Part shown: piece by piece, positions 10,125-22,110 of the stretch
Layout: each line of letters opens with the position of its first letter
Position numbering within the stretch: the stretch's first letter is position 1
NCBI GenBank assembly: GCA_021014945.1
Contig: MU266477.1
Location: 1-64,000 of the forward strand
Source: Leucogyrophana mollusca
Taxonomy: Eukaryota; Basidiomycota; Agaricomycetes; Boletales
DNA length: 64,000 nucleotides
Direction of reading: 5' to 3'
The notes under the pieces: model-generated
Databases searched by the model: none
What the model was told of the DNA's origin: nothing
The model's input: only the letters and a program-made list of their open reading frames with translations
Translations under genes and position numbers: made by a program

Positions 10125-11530
10125 CCAGCCACTCCCATAGTAAGCTGTGCTTAGAGTTGGAGGTGTAGGGCGTGTGGTGTCGTTGTCGTATCGGGGCGCC
10201 GAAAGGTTACGAAGGGTTACGACCAGATTCAGGCAAACGTTGCTTTTACGTAACTTCCTCATCCTCGTCTCACCAATCCACCTCCGACGCTCCGAGTCCC
10301 CGTCCCGAGCCCTCTCCATCCATCACGCACGCTTGACTATGCTGAGGTAAAATTTCGGTACTTCCTTCGACACGTGTTATGTATAATAGGCATCCATTAC
10401 ATCCTGTCGCCACCAACCGCTCCATGTGTCTCTTTCCCGTTCCATCCGGACAGATATTTGGTTCCTCACACCAGCAAGCTAGGTACGACGTCCCTTACGC
10501 ATCGAATCGAATCGAAGTCTGAAGTATGCATGCTGACACGACTGCTCTTTGAGCCATGCCACAACACGGGGACTCTGTGGCCGAATCATGGTCATCGCCT
10601 TACATTTCCCCAGACGGTCGTCGTGTTTTAGCCGTATTTAACAGAACCACCATCCGCATCTGAGACATTAAAACAGAGACATTCGTGACGGAACCAATCG
10701 AATGTGATACGCATATCAAGTTGATAATCTGGTTTACAACGAGCAGCAATCTGCAGCCGTGTCGGAGAACGATGTTACTGTGCGCATATAAGACGCTGTA
10801 ACCGGACAGCTCGTGCTGGTGCCGGTCCAATGGGAAGACCCCCCACCGTCGGGAAGCTCTCTTGTGACGAACAGGGAATAATGTGCGGAGAAAAAGTCGC
10901 AAATATTTGGATTGCGGACGAGCGGTATGCATACTGCATCTCGAAGCCCCCGGTAGGACATAAAGGCCCGGGCCGCGATTTTGCATTATCACCAGACGGC
11001 AGGATGTTTGCCAGCCGCTCATCGGATATTATTCGCATTCTGGGACACCACCCCTGGCGAGTGCGTGACCGATCCCCTTGAGTCCATTATCTCCCATTCC
11101 CCTTCCCACTTATCGCGGCTTGACTTACTTACGGGACGACATACTTTTTGTGATCACCAGCACTCCTATCGAAATCTGGGACGCAGAAGGTGTCACTGCA
11201 GGCTATTAAGCATCCAAGCAGCCCACGTGAAACGATACCTCACAGGTGAGCGCGCATCTACCGATAGAGCTGTCTATCTTCGTATCGATAACGTTCTTTC
11301 TATGTCAGAGCTCCGCGCATCCTCGCCTGAATGGTATGTCGGTCACCTGCCACGTTCTCGGAGATAGTATCCAAAATCAACTGCAGTCCAGCAGGGAGGG
11401 CGCACGTCCCTCCTCGCGAGACTCTTCACTCCTCGACGTAAGCCAACAACCCGTGCGGCGACATGAATTGCCCACCACAGCTACCAGCTACCTTATCTCG
11501 TGAACCCACAAAGAGGCTGCCGAGATCGTC
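10125..11530 (+). pseudogene. WD40-repeat gene relic (downstream of NLR-2)
   Basis: It begins with the same 5' element as the relic at 4530 (catagtaagctgtgc, gttgtcgtatcgggg). Blade remnants occur at about 10580-11060: TEPIECDTHIKLIIWF, then VTVRI followed by a stop. From 11310 the tail exons can be followed: LRASSPEW, a CTGCAG acceptor near 11383, an SSLLD exon ending at GTAAGC near 11441, and a block resembling the LPAT exon near 11480. Several stops and shifts exclude a complete protein. With the relic at 4530 it shows that an NLR-then-WD40 order existed at least twice. Confidence 0.7.
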
Positions 11531-12535
11531 GATTCGAATATCAAGTCTCAAGATAGCGACGCGGAGTCGTAGACACGGGGTACTTGTATGCATTTTGTTA
11601 GGTATGCGAGGTGTGCCTCTGCTGGTCTCACCCTGACTACTGCCTTCGGGTCATCGTTTGTTTAAGGTCCTTTGGCGGACGAGCTCCAGGGCCCCATTGA
11701 GTACGAGCCTTCGGTGTCCCACAGAATCCACGCTGTGAGCATCCTAATGGAGTCGGGCCTGCCCTACCACTCTGTCGCATGCACTCTAAGCGTTCCATCC
11801 CGACTATCCCATTGCACGTCTTTGTCGCATACCCTCAAGTACGGGTGTAGCCATATCATGCCCTGACCTCCGATCTTATGGTCCCTCAAAAAATTGGCAT
11901 CCAGCTGCCGAGGAAGGTAATATCCAAGGCGCACTTATTTATGAGAGCCCCGTCGTTACTGGTGTGACGCTCCATGCTGACCCTGAACGACGATTACAGC
12001 GTCTCATAACGAATACCCCCTCGGGCCTGGTTCAGTGGCGACCATCATGGACGTCTATCTTCCACACCCACTCCCACGCTCACACTAGAAAGTGCCTCGA
12101 GGACCCTTGGAGTGCAAGGTCGTTCTATCCGCTTAGATTACCTTCGCGGGATTCAAGAACACGGCTGTCAACTGCACAAACTCTGTGCAACTCGTGCTAA
12201 ATTCCCAGCACTTCCCCTGTTGCCGTTCGGAGTGGTGGATTCGAGTACGTGTGTTGCCCTAGATATTTCCGCCTACCGCACGATCATCAAACCCTGATTC
12301 TCCGCTGGACACCCTTCACCAGGATGTGCGTTGTGAAATGTTGGGGACAGGAGACTGAAGGTGGAATGTGGCCCCATACAGCGATGTAAGTAACACTAAC
12401 TTCAATCCATTACTTTGGGCAACCCGCGACATGCTGTATAGCCATGACCTCGCCATATTTTGATAGTGTATATGCAAGGCATTGGTACACATGTAAAGGT
12501 AGAAATAAAGTGGTAATTATACGACATTTTTCATA
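11531..12535. other. Intergenic, unidentified
   Basis: Short plus-strand frames (for example 11672-11866 and 11964-12200) are interrupted and match nothing I know. The last 80 bases are AT-rich and contain possible polyadenylation signal (gaaataaagt, near 12500, in plus orientation). No gene is supported. Confidence 0.4.
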
Positions 12536-15500
12536 TCAGTGAATCTCTGAGCCACTATTTTTACGGGCCTCCCACCACTTCACCAGGTCCTCCATCTCGC
12601 CAACCATTGGGCTGTGGGGTCTGAACACAGAAAGGCGGTCCAACACGGCCTGGATATCCCACAGGAGAACTTGATACCCATCCAAGTTGTTGGTTTCTGA
12701 ATATCTCCGCGTGAGCGCTATGAGGGCTGGCAATGTTTCTTCGCATGTGGTTTGGGGTCCGCCTATTGGCAGTACAGATACGGAAATGTCCCATTTGAGA
12801 GCGGCCCAAGCCTTAGTGAGATGCGAAGCTCTCAACTTGGGGCTGAAATTGTCGGGAAAGCGGCGTTCTGCGTCACGTAATTCCAAGGTCCACACCATCG
12901 CGACGAGGTAGACCGATAGCTTTGACTCTTCCGTTCTTATATGCTGCGCCATGTGGAGGCATCTTTGAAGATGTCCCTCGGAGCGGAGGAGCTGGTCCCA
13001 GGTTCCTTCTTCGTTCTGAGCGAAGGTGTACAAGATTTGGAGGTATTGAAGATCACGTTCATCGTAAATGAACCTGTCGGGAGAGAGGTCATTCTCGGGT
13101 TGGTTGATAGAATGCATGCCAATCGAAACAGCTGAAAGAAGAGCTGCAGCGAATTTGGGTAACAAGGGCCGTATAGCGTCGTCTGGCGATCCTAAAGCTA
13201 TTCGGATTTCCCAAGCCGTGTGCAGAGCCGCATGGCGAACGCGGGTGGACTTGTCTGACTGCATCGCGAAGATGATAGCTTCAACGAATCTGGGTGACTT
13301 TGCCCAAAGGATGATATCGCGTGCTTGGGAGAGCATGAAAAATGTATCGGCTACCGCTATTTCGTCTCGTGCTTCGTAGTGGCAGTTGAGGAAGTCGAGG
13401 GCCCAGGTGATGTCATCTATGGCGGGGCGACCACAGTGACCGCCGTAAGTCGGGTGCCAACGGCCTCGACTGTGATCACGAACGGAAGCCACGGCACTGA
13501 AATGCAGAGCTGCCCGGGCATCTCTCCACAATCCCTGTTGCTCTTTCTCATCTGTGGTCAGACCCAGCTCCTTTGCCTTCTGTACCAATGATATGCATAT
13601 CTGCAAACTCCATCCCACTGCCTCGCAGCAGCATTTCCTGGATTCACATGGACCGAGATTTGGACGTATCTTGTGGTCTTCCCAAAGAAGGGCGAGCGGT
13701 TGAAAGAGGTATCGCACCGGGTGGGAGTAGTACTCTTCCGGGTCAACCCCCCGGACGGTAGGTAGGTGCTGCAGGAGCAATCCTAAGAGCAATTCAGTCG
13801 CTGAACTGTAAATAATAGATTGATTGAGTGACGTAGCTTATGGAGCCAACATGAAGCAGACCTTTTGTCGGCCTTCACAAATACTTCGTGATCTATTGGT
13901 ACGCCAACCAGGGTGGCTGCGGACAGCAAACAGTCCGCGAGAATCCTTGGAGAAGGCAGATTTGTAGGCGATAGCTGCTTGGCAATTTTTTTTGCAGCCT
14001 CCCATTTTATATGATCTGGACACTGTGGACTAGAGAGCAGGTGTGGAAGTAGATGAAACAACCACCCGCCCCGCAAGCCACTCAGTGACACCGTATGGGG
14101 GGATGAATGCAACCGGCCCATGATGTGGCACTGGACGAAAAATACCTGCGATGCACATTCGCATTCCTCGTTATCGGAGCATAGAACCGCAAACATTGCG
14201 GTTAGCTTTCTACTTGCCCAGTTGCGAAACGGAAAGACATGATGGGCAGCGCTTGTTGAGTCGGCTAAGATGTAGGACTTGTCGCAGTCTAGGTACACCA
14301 ATGCTAAGCCACACGCAAGGGCACGGTCCCGGCTGAAGGGCGCAAGCTGCCATGCTTTGAGGTCGCTCTTGTATACAAAACACCTTTCAAAGATGTTTCG
14401 CAGCTGTGCAACCGCAGCCGACAGGTCGAGGTCAGCTGGCCACTCTACTTCAACTGCATTCCTGGCCGCCACTGTGATGACGTCGGGGTCGGTAGATGTC
14501 TCGAGAAGCCATCTCACTGAAGGTGCGTCATGCACAGAGCGATGTGACGGGATGTCAAGTTTCAGCGGGCCGTCTGGGAGCGGTATTGACAGCGGCGCCG
14601 ACAGGGATTCCGGGTCGGTGGACACCCGTGCTCGTCCACGAGATCCTTTCCTCCAGTGGTCGTCGAACCAGCTACTGACCCAACGGGATGCTCTGGAGAT
14701 CCCTGAGCGACGTGGCCCCCGCCGCGCGTCAAGCCAAGTAATGAGAATGGCGTTGAGTGCTTGCCCCAATTGTGTTCGGAGCATGCTATTTGCTATCACC
14801 ATGAGAGTGGACTTTCCAGTGTGATTCGCGCGCCGCCAAAGAACCGGTAGCGCGATGGATAAAGGAGTCTGGAAGGGGCAATTCGGCGAGATCATTGAGG
14901 TGGCCGTGATTGAGACATAGAACAACACGCCAAGGGAAGTGGCGCTGATGACGACGGCGCCAACGGTGGACTGTTCAGTCCAGACATACGCAGAGAGGGC
15001 AACGCTGAACAAAAGCAGCGAGATCTGCAGTAGCACGGGAAGCGCTTCCAGCACAACGTGGAAGTGCCACGCTTGCGCTGCGTCGAGCTTCATCTGCCTA
15101 CGCCTGCCGCGTTCATCATTCATCCCCAGCCCCTTCTGACGGTACTGTCCCAGCCACTGCTTGCCCATCACTGCCCCCAAGGCCGCAAGCAGGCTCGCAG
15201 ACAGGCTCGCATATATCAATGACTGGACTCAAATCATCGTGGAACCTGGACCGTTCCAGGTAGGAGGCTCGAGGTCCTGACCAGCGAATGCGGTACTGTT
15301 GAGCGCATGAACCACTTGCATCAGAAGCGCGTTCGTGATACCCGTTGGGTCAGTGCTGAGGCTGGACTGCATGGCTGTGAGGAACGACGTGCTCACGGCA
15401 GAGAAGAGACCAGCCTGAAAGGAGACAGTTAAGAATCTCACTCGCAGGAGTTGTGCACGCAGCTACTCACGAAAATAAGGACGATGTCCATATCGTCCTT

Positions 15501-15962
15501 GTATTTCTCAAAAAACTCGCTGTCGTATTCTTCTGCGTGACGTTTGTACATAGCCCAGAAACGGGACGTGCCATCGGTGCCGCTCTCCTGCGCAATCGTA
15601 GAGTCTTTCAGGGTTTGATATATTTTCTTTAACAGCTCCAGTGATCTACCAGCAATAATGAGAGGGAGAGACGGACGAAAAGATGCCACTCCGTACTCAG
15701 ATGGAAGATCTGGACCGGGCAATGTCGGCGGGGCGTTGCCCTTGATTGGCCTTGTCGATGCATCGTCGTTCGCTCGATCATCGTCAATTGACTCCAGCGG
15801 GGTATCGTATGTTGTACGATAGTTGTGAGATGAGCTCTGGGAATTTGTAATGCTTGACTCCATCGAGGCACCATCCTCGGGACGCCAGACGTCAGGTTCT
15901 GAATCGTTTTCAGCTGCTTGGGGGGTTGGAGTTAGATTGCCCTCCGCAGAGAGCAAACCCAT
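12536..15962 (-). CDS. DUF6535 membrane protein, with one in-frame stop
   Basis: Minus-strand exons 15962-15471, 15414-13862 and 13805-12536 join in phase (introns 15415-15470 and 13806-13861) to about 1104 codons. An acidic Ser-rich leader of about 95 residues precedes the DUF6535 domain: WAMYKRHAEEYD, KYKDDMDIVLIF, AGLFSAVSTSFLTAM. Three hydrophobic segments follow (SLIYASLSASLLAALGAVMG, LLQISLLLFSVALSAYVW, AVVISATSLGVLFYVSI). The long C-terminal part is helical and cytosolic by composition; the function of the family is unknown. A TGA at 15229-15231, between GSTMI and VQSLIYASL, interrupts the frame exactly where this family usually has Trp before the first membrane segment, so a TGG to TGA change is likely. 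No GT-AG pair in phase removes it. Everything else is open, so the break is recent, or a sequencing error. Confidence 0.8.
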
Positions 15963-16199
15963 CTAGTTGGAGATGACTCGGCGAACGAACCTGTCCCTTA
16001 TCAACCCGTCTGCATCAATCCCAGCACCCACGACTCCAGCGTGGATGCCATGAGAAAGCCATCACGATGTGCAGAACGACGGGTGCAGACTCAATCAGCA
16101 GGAATGATAAACTTGATTCCGTGTTGCTGGGGAAATTTATTTTCATTGGCTTATGCCCACAAAACCGAGCCAACGCCGAAGTCTCACTTGGTGAGCACA
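15963..16199. other. Upstream of the DUF6535 gene; no gene seen
   Basis: This should contain the promoter of the minus-strand DUF6535 gene. I see no clear TATA box and no coding segment. Confidence 0.35.
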
Positions 16200-16560
16200 C
16201 TACAGAGACGGGGCGGATGTGATGCGAGAAGAATGAGTCAGTATGGCGGCAATGGACTGGCTCAACAATGAAATGAGATGGCGTGATAAGAGATGGGCCA
16301 AGAGACACACGCGCCGTCCTCTGCTGAAGCACGCATATATCGTACGAGTATTCCGTCATAACACTGGTGAGGGAGTGGCCCGCGGGACGCGGTACGACGA
16401 TGGTACGAGGCGGAGCAAGTGCACCAACAGTGTACTTGGCTGAAGACGAGGATGGTGGGAGCGCAGAGAGGCGCAGCAGGCGGCGGTGCAGCGGGACCGG
16501 CCCGGGATAGCCGTCGTTTCGAGGATGGTTCTGGTAAATTGACGATCGATCTTCGTTCGC
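16200..16560 (-). pseudogene. Relic of the Ser/Pro-rich orphan gene (3' part)
   Basis: The block 16200-16530 is a diverged copy of 29170-29650, which covers the last exon and the 3' flank of the orphan gene at 29317-30069. The minus strand reads GPAAPPPAAPLCAP where the intact gene has NPTAPPPTAPLPAL, then runs out of frame. The shared 3' flank (gatgcgaga-gaatgagt, gagatgggcc-agagac) is as similar as the coding part, so a genomic segment was copied, not a transcript. Confidence 0.6.
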
Positions 16561-16639
16561 TCACCGTCTTCTGGGCTTGTCAGCAATTTCTCTACCTGCG
16601 CTGTACAAACCACTCTCACTGCCCGCAAGTATTGGGGCC

Positions 16640-16815
16640 TCGACAACAATCCTCACCCCGTCGGTCAAGACGTATTCTCACATCAGAAAGCACGTTGTGT
16701 TTGGGCGCACGCTGCGTATCACAACCAACTTAAATAAAGGACGACAGGGATGTCACAGAGCTACTTACTCTGGCGCAACAGCTCTTCTGCCCCGATCAAG
16801 GTCGTGAGATACCGC
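16640..16815 (+). pseudogene. NLR TPR fragment
   Basis: At 16755-16810 the plus strand reads VTELLTLAQQLFCPDQGREI, matching the TPR segment AIDLLTTAKQLFALGQHHEM of NLR-3. It is followed by unrelated sequence. Bases 16665-16815 also match 41055-41180, where the same TPR piece continues further, so the two scraps share one origin. Confidence 0.6.
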
Positions 16816-17160
16816 AGCCCTCCTCTGCTAGAGCTCCCAGCCCAGCCCAAGGGGCGCTAGGTGTTGGCGCTGCTAATGCACATCCTAGAGTGCAGAGTAC
16901 GTCCGCTCCCACGCTCGGTTTCTTTGACTGGTGGGAGGAGTACACAGTGACACACTGAGCAGACTCCGCTTCCCCCCGAGTGTGATCGTATCCAACCCCG
17001 CTTGGCACATGAGACACATTCTCGCCATCTCTGACTTTGTTCGGTCTGCGTTCCTTCTGGATCACTCGGAAAATATCAGAACTGCGTCGTGAAACGTGAA
17101 GGGCACCTGATAAGCGACCGAGATGACACAGAAGCGTTCGCCGCTCGTTTGCTGTGCATG
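16816..17160. other. Intergenic upstream of NLR-3
   Basis: A minus-strand open stretch covers most of this interval but has no recognisable content and no paralogue. I see nothing else in it. Confidence 0.4.
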
Positions 17161-17164
17161 ATGA

Positions 17165-17197
17165 AGAACACATGAAAGGTGCAGATATAAGCCGCGA
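17165..17197 (+). promoter_or_regulatory. NLR-3 core promoter block
   Basis: CACATG (17170-17175) followed by GATATAA (17184-17190) and GCCGCGAA lies about 90 bases before the NLR-3 ATG. It corresponds to the blocks before NLR-2 and NLR-4. Here the E-box reads CACATG instead of CATGTG, the same site on the other strand. Confidence 0.55.
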
Positions 17198-17276
17198 ACA
17201 AACGTTGATGGCACACCCACCACTTTACCCACCGTGTTACTTACTAGGCATTTCCCTACTCAAGCCCGGGTCCACA

Positions 17277-20200
17277 ATGCATCTGCACCATTTATGGAGA
17301 AAGGTGCGCTACATGCCAGCCTCCTACGCGTGACCAACATATTCCGTAGGGCATGCCCTCCCCAAAATCAACGACGTCAGGGACAGGAAGGCACGACAGC
17401 ACGACAGCTGGCTTGTCCAGCGTGATAGGGTTCCTCGACGCTACGAAGGACCTGGTTTCCTTTAATGTTGCCAAGGGTGTTCTGTCGACGTTGAGCAGCA
17501 TCCTCACGATCGTAAAAGTATGTCTATGGTTATTTTCTTGTCCATACCTGACCTAGTCGCAGAATACTTTGCAAAACAAAGATGACTTTGCCGAACTCAT
17601 TAGTCGGTGCCATAAAATAGCTAGGTCTATCAAGCGGGCCACTTATGGAAGAACCGAAGGCGACATTGATCCAAACTTTGCCGACGCTCTGAATGAACTG
17701 AAGAGGTGGGGTATTGTCCACGGTCGCAGACCTGGATTGGCTCCTGATAACGACGCAGCTTTGTCAATCAAATAGAGGATATTGTGAAGAAAAAAGAGCA
17801 ACGTAAACTCCGGTATCGGTTTATGACGGCGTCGGTAGATCGGGAGAGCATCGCGAATTGGAAAGAGCAATTGGATTCATTTCTGCAGATATGGGATGTG
17901 CGTACGATATCCATGGGACTTCTTGATGTTTGCTGAATTTACCCCTAGCACGAGTTGATCATGCGCATAGACATGAAAATAAGTAACAGTGAATTGATGT
18001 CGAAGGCGGACATCGAGATGGAGTCGTGAGTTTGTCCTGCATCTTGCCCAATTCATTTCTCATGGCCATGTTAGCGGCGACCACGGTCATGAGCCACCAC
18101 CGGGGCGGCCTCCGATGTTTTTTGGACGAGACGACCTCGTTCGGGACGCGTTAGAAAGCCTTAACCTCCAGCATATCATTCTTGTCGGCCCGGGCGGAAT
18201 CGGCAAGAGCAGCATTGCAAAAGCGATCCTAAACGAGGACTCAATTGTCGCCAAATTCCAAGATCGCCGGTTCTTCGTCAGATTCGATAATATCGATGCG
18301 TCGCAAATCACGTTTAACACGTTCATTCGACGCATCGCCGATGTTTTGGGTGTCAAGTCCGCTCGCCTCAGTGCCATCAGGGCATATCTAGCTGCGAGCA
18401 ACGTTCTCGTCGTTCTCGACAACGCGGAGACCTTCCAAGACGCAGTATCCGGCTCAAATCGCATTGCAGAGGCCATCGACGAACTTGGTGCGCTGCCGTC
18501 TGTTAGGATCATACTCGCCACGCGAAACAGAAGGGTCTCAACGAACCTCTGCTGCATCAATATCGAAGTCCCTGCGATGGACCCGAGTGCTGCGCGCCAA
18601 ACGTTCACTCACATCTATCGGACCGATGACTCTCCAGCCATGATCGACAAGCTGTTATCAGCTTTGGACTTCCATCCGTTGTCCATCAATCTACTTGCTC
18701 ACATAGCCACGGAGAACCAGTGGACCCTCGATCAGCTGACAAGTGCGTGGGGGAAGCAGCAGACTGACTTGTTGGAAGTTGGTGATGGGAGGTTTCAGAG
18801 CTTATCTGTCACGATCGAGCTGTCATTGGCATCCTCGGCAATCAAGCAGCTGGGGAACGATGCCAGACATGTGATGCAAGTCGCGGCATTCCTCCCTCAA
18901 GGAATCAACGAGAAGAACCTGAAGAATTTATTTCCTACTATACCGAACATATGCTCCATTATAGATGCACTCTGCCGACTCTCGCTCATGTACCGCAAGA
19001 TTGAAGTCTACGCGATGCTTTCTCCGATTAGGATTCACATATCAAACACTCACCAAGCACACGATACACTCCCTCTCGACTTGACATACGTAAGAAATCA
19101 CTATTACGCACAGCTCGACGATGGAGGGGCTTGGATCGCAACAGAAGATGCAAATGTGGAGCGGTTGATTGCCTATGATCTTTCCCGAGCTACCACACAA
19201 GACATGGAACTCGTCTACAAGGCTTGTTCGCAATTCCTTTGCCTACTTATGGAGCACAAACCACATCCCACCTCCCTGCATGCAGCCATCTTGTGCAAGC
19301 CTGAGAGCACCTCTCACTTTGTCGACCAAGGGGAGTTCTCGCACTGGAAAGCATGGTCCATTTACTACCTTGGGGCGCTTGCGGCTCAGCTATGTAACTA
19401 CAGAGAGGCCATCGACCTACTCACCACGGCCAAACAGCTCTTCGCCCTCGGTCAGCACCATGAAATGACCGCACACTGCCTCGAGGATGTGGCAATCCAG
19501 CACTTCTCATCGGGCAACCTCCTCCCCGCCGAACAAACGTTCCAAGAAGTTCTGAATCTGAGACGGGAATATCACATTCTCGATCCAGATGATGAAGCTC
19601 GAATTAACATGGACCTTGGTGAAGCCGTGATGGCCCAAGGGCGACTCCGAGAAGCTCTGACGCTGTTTACGAGTGCTCGAGAGTACTTTGATAGCACCAA
19701 TGACGCCATTAAGGTGGCCTGGGCTACAGGCTGTCAGGGGGAGACGGAATGGCAGTCCGGGAACTGCGCAGCTGCGAGGCAGCACTTTGAAACTCGATTA
19801 TCTGTTGCCACCCGCACGAACGACAATTATGGGCGCGTATGGAGCCTTGCGCAGGTGGCGAGAGCTGAGGCGCGAGACGGGCACTATATTGAAGCACGCA
19901 AGCTTCTGGAGGAGGCCTTCACTCTTGCACCGAAGAGCAACGACGTTGACTCTAACTGCCGAGTGTTGTGGTACCAAGCAGCACTCGCTAGTGACCAAGG
20001 GCATTTTGACCGCGCCGGGGACATCTTGAAGCGCGCTTTCGGTGAAATGGCGATACACGGGTGGCAATCCGCCGAGACAATAGCAATGACGAATGACTGC
20101 TCTGCACGCAACGCATTGTTCGCGGGAGACTATGAGAAGGCCAGGGGGCTTTTCTTGGGGGTGGTGAACTCCAGCGATGAAATATCCGATTTCGAGCTTC

Positions 20201-20409
20201 AAACCCGTAGTAGCAGGGCTCTTGGGGAGATTGCGCTCTTGGAGGGGGACATTACTGGCGCGAGAAAGTGGTTTACCAAAACCAAATCACTGTGCGATGA
20301 CACGGGGAGACATCCCGACTTCTTGTACAGTCAGAATTTGTATGCTCAGCTGAGGGAGGAACATGTCGGGTGGAAATTATATCTGGAGGGACGTCTTCCG
20401 TCCGCCTAA
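17277..20409 (+). CDS. NLR-3: helical N-domain/NB-ARC/TPR receptor, intact
   Basis: Exons 17277-17303, 17350-17517, 17563-17705, 17759-17897, 17949-18025 and 18075-20409 give 962 aa. Exon lengths equal those of NLR-2 except exon 5, which is one codon longer. The micro-exon keeps its 27-base length and Trp-x-Gly/Arg-Lys end (MHLHHLWRK) although most residues differ. The helical N-domain (VIGFLDATKDLV, NKDDFAELISRC) is more diverged from NLR-2 than the NB-ARC is. Walker A is GPGGIGKSS at about 223, Walker B VVLDNAET, and the sensor ILATRNRR. TPRs occupy the last 350 residues and end in LPSA. The intron after exon 3 starts GTGGGG and is open-reading, so read-through would add residues without an immediate stop but shift the downstream frame. 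The gene is followed by the cassette module. Confidence 0.9.
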
Positions 20410-20746
20410 ACATGGTGCTACTTGAGACTTAATCTACATGATGTACCCTTAAAGTTACTGCCCAGTGGCATCATTAGATCAACCTATGTTCGTGGCATGC
20501 AGCTGTATCTAACAGGCGAGGTACTTATTCATTCACGAGGGGAGGGGATGGGTTGACTGCTAATCGGGATGGTCGTGTGTGTGCGTGTGGTCCGTCCAGG
20601 GTGACGCGTCACTCAACAAGCATTAGCAAGCGCGGAAGCACGTTTGTATAGCGAACCTAGCGGAAACAGACCCCTAAGACACAGAAAGTAAATATTCAGC
20701 GAACATCAACCACACAGTTTGCCAAATCCACCCTCGAATCCTCGCC

Positions 20747-21109
20747 TCACGACAACGCAACAGTGGAACCTTTGGGGATGGCACATTCCTTGCGAACCAG
20801 ACCCTCGACCTTTACACTAGTCTCACCCCCCTCACACAATTCCAACCACGAACGCATAGTCCCCGGACAGTCTGCGCGTAGATCCCCCACACATACGCTT
20901 TCCAGTTGGCCCTGCGCCTCCCAAGTTGTGTCGCTCAGTGCCGCTGTAAAAGCCTGTATATCCGATCCGCTCAAATCAACATGCATGACATTCGGGAACG
21001 CAATGAAACAAAGTCTCGCTTCTTGTTCCTCCATCTCGACGGTGGTGTGGCGCTCGGAAAGCCGATGGGGTGTATAGTCGATCAGCGCGTTCGTTCGTTC
21101 AAGCATCAT
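20747..21109 (-). pseudogene. Unidentified protein C-terminus in cassette copy B
   Basis: A minus-strand frame of 120 residues reads LIDYTPHRLSERHTTVEMEE and FPNVMHVDLSGSDIQAFTAA, then continues through WLELCEGGE. Copy C has the same phrase on its corresponding strand near 62560-62740 (LIEYTPHRI, FPTVMNVDLA). The pattern recalls the tail of fungal F-box/leucine-rich proteins, but I cannot assign it. No start or upstream domain is present. Confidence 0.4.
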
Positions 21110-21229
21110 TCCCTATAGTGGCCCTTCCTCGAGACCGAGACAACCCACAGTACCACGCCGCAACGCTGAAAAGGACGCCGTCTCGGACACGAAGCAATGC
21201 GGGGCGTACTGCGGAGACACGGGGTGCTT

Positions 21230-21580
21230 GGACGCCTTATGTTTTGGGGAACATTTCTACGGCCGCGCAGCATACGCTGTGGTCGCAGGTATCGGTCTAT
21301 CTCATCGCAATGGCGAATATCTTTGAATGACGCGGTGCGGGGGGCAGCCTTCTCGACGATTTCGACTCTGTGCTGAGAGCTTCACATCTCATTTCGACTT
21401 GGGATATTCTTAAACGTAAACTGCGAAGGTGCGTGTTACAGCTCGAAGGGGTGGAGGGAACGTTGCCGAGTCTCATAGCGCTCATGCGCAGTTTTCCAAA
21501 GGCCGAACGGCCCGAGTATTGGCGAGATGGAGGATCTGGTGACGTGGTTGCACAACCGCAGAGAGAGTGGCCCGTACATT
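21230..21580 (+). pseudogene. DUF6535-protein C-terminal fragment, copy B
   Basis: It contains SVYLIAMANIFE followed by a stop (TGA near 21328), then LRASHLISTWDILKRKL, then EGTLPSLIALMRSFPK. These match SVYLVAMVWTLE, LRASHLTKAWAALKWD and EETLPALIALTRRYSE in the gene at 12536-15962. The closing phrase GEMEDLVTW is present in a shifted frame near 21520. It is the best preserved of the three scraps. Confidence 0.7.
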
Positions 21581-21682
21581 CGTCGATATCAGGGATATTC
21601 TAAAAGTGATTGTGTGCTTCCGTGTTGTCGTATGTACTGCGGGACGATGCAACCCATGTATTTTGTCCTCTATCAGAGTATG

Positions 21683-22110
21683 TTAACGGTTAATGCCAGT
21701 GGGATTGAAGTAGGACGCAATCATCGCCGTGGGGGAAGATGGGTATATTGTATCGAAGCGACCTCGTTTGACAATATCATGGATGAACACTGCGTCATCG
21801 CCTCGAAGCCGACACATCCCGACGCACGTCCTCGACCACGGGTGTTCCGTGTAGCGATGATTATCTGGAAGTATGAAGGCCGATACGCGTACTTCGATCA
21901 ATTCACCTCGAACGATAACATGAACCGTGTCCTGAGAGGTATCCGTGGAACATGGAATGCTTGTCATGGATAGCGGGTACCGACGCGACACCGTGCGAGT
22001 AGCAGCACAGCTTATACACGAGGTTGCCGTGTTTAATGAGGGCGGGCGCACCACCCTTTCGCGGGGCGCAGAATGGAGAACTTTGGGGTCGGGTGAGTGC
22101 TGGAGGACAT
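21683..22110 (-). pseudogene. Unidentified antisense frame of the cassette, copy B
   Basis: The minus strand encodes TSQDTVHVIVRGELIEVRVS, the closest match to copy C (TSQDTVPVVARGELIEVRVS). The open frame extends from 22456 to 21683 but only the middle is conserved between copies. The product is unknown. Confidence 0.4.

Noticed and set aside
15415..15470. Reading through this intron of the DUF6535 gene
   Set aside because: Read-through gives a TGA within a few codons, whereas splicing joins VLIF to AGLFSAV, the conserved DUF6535 sequence.
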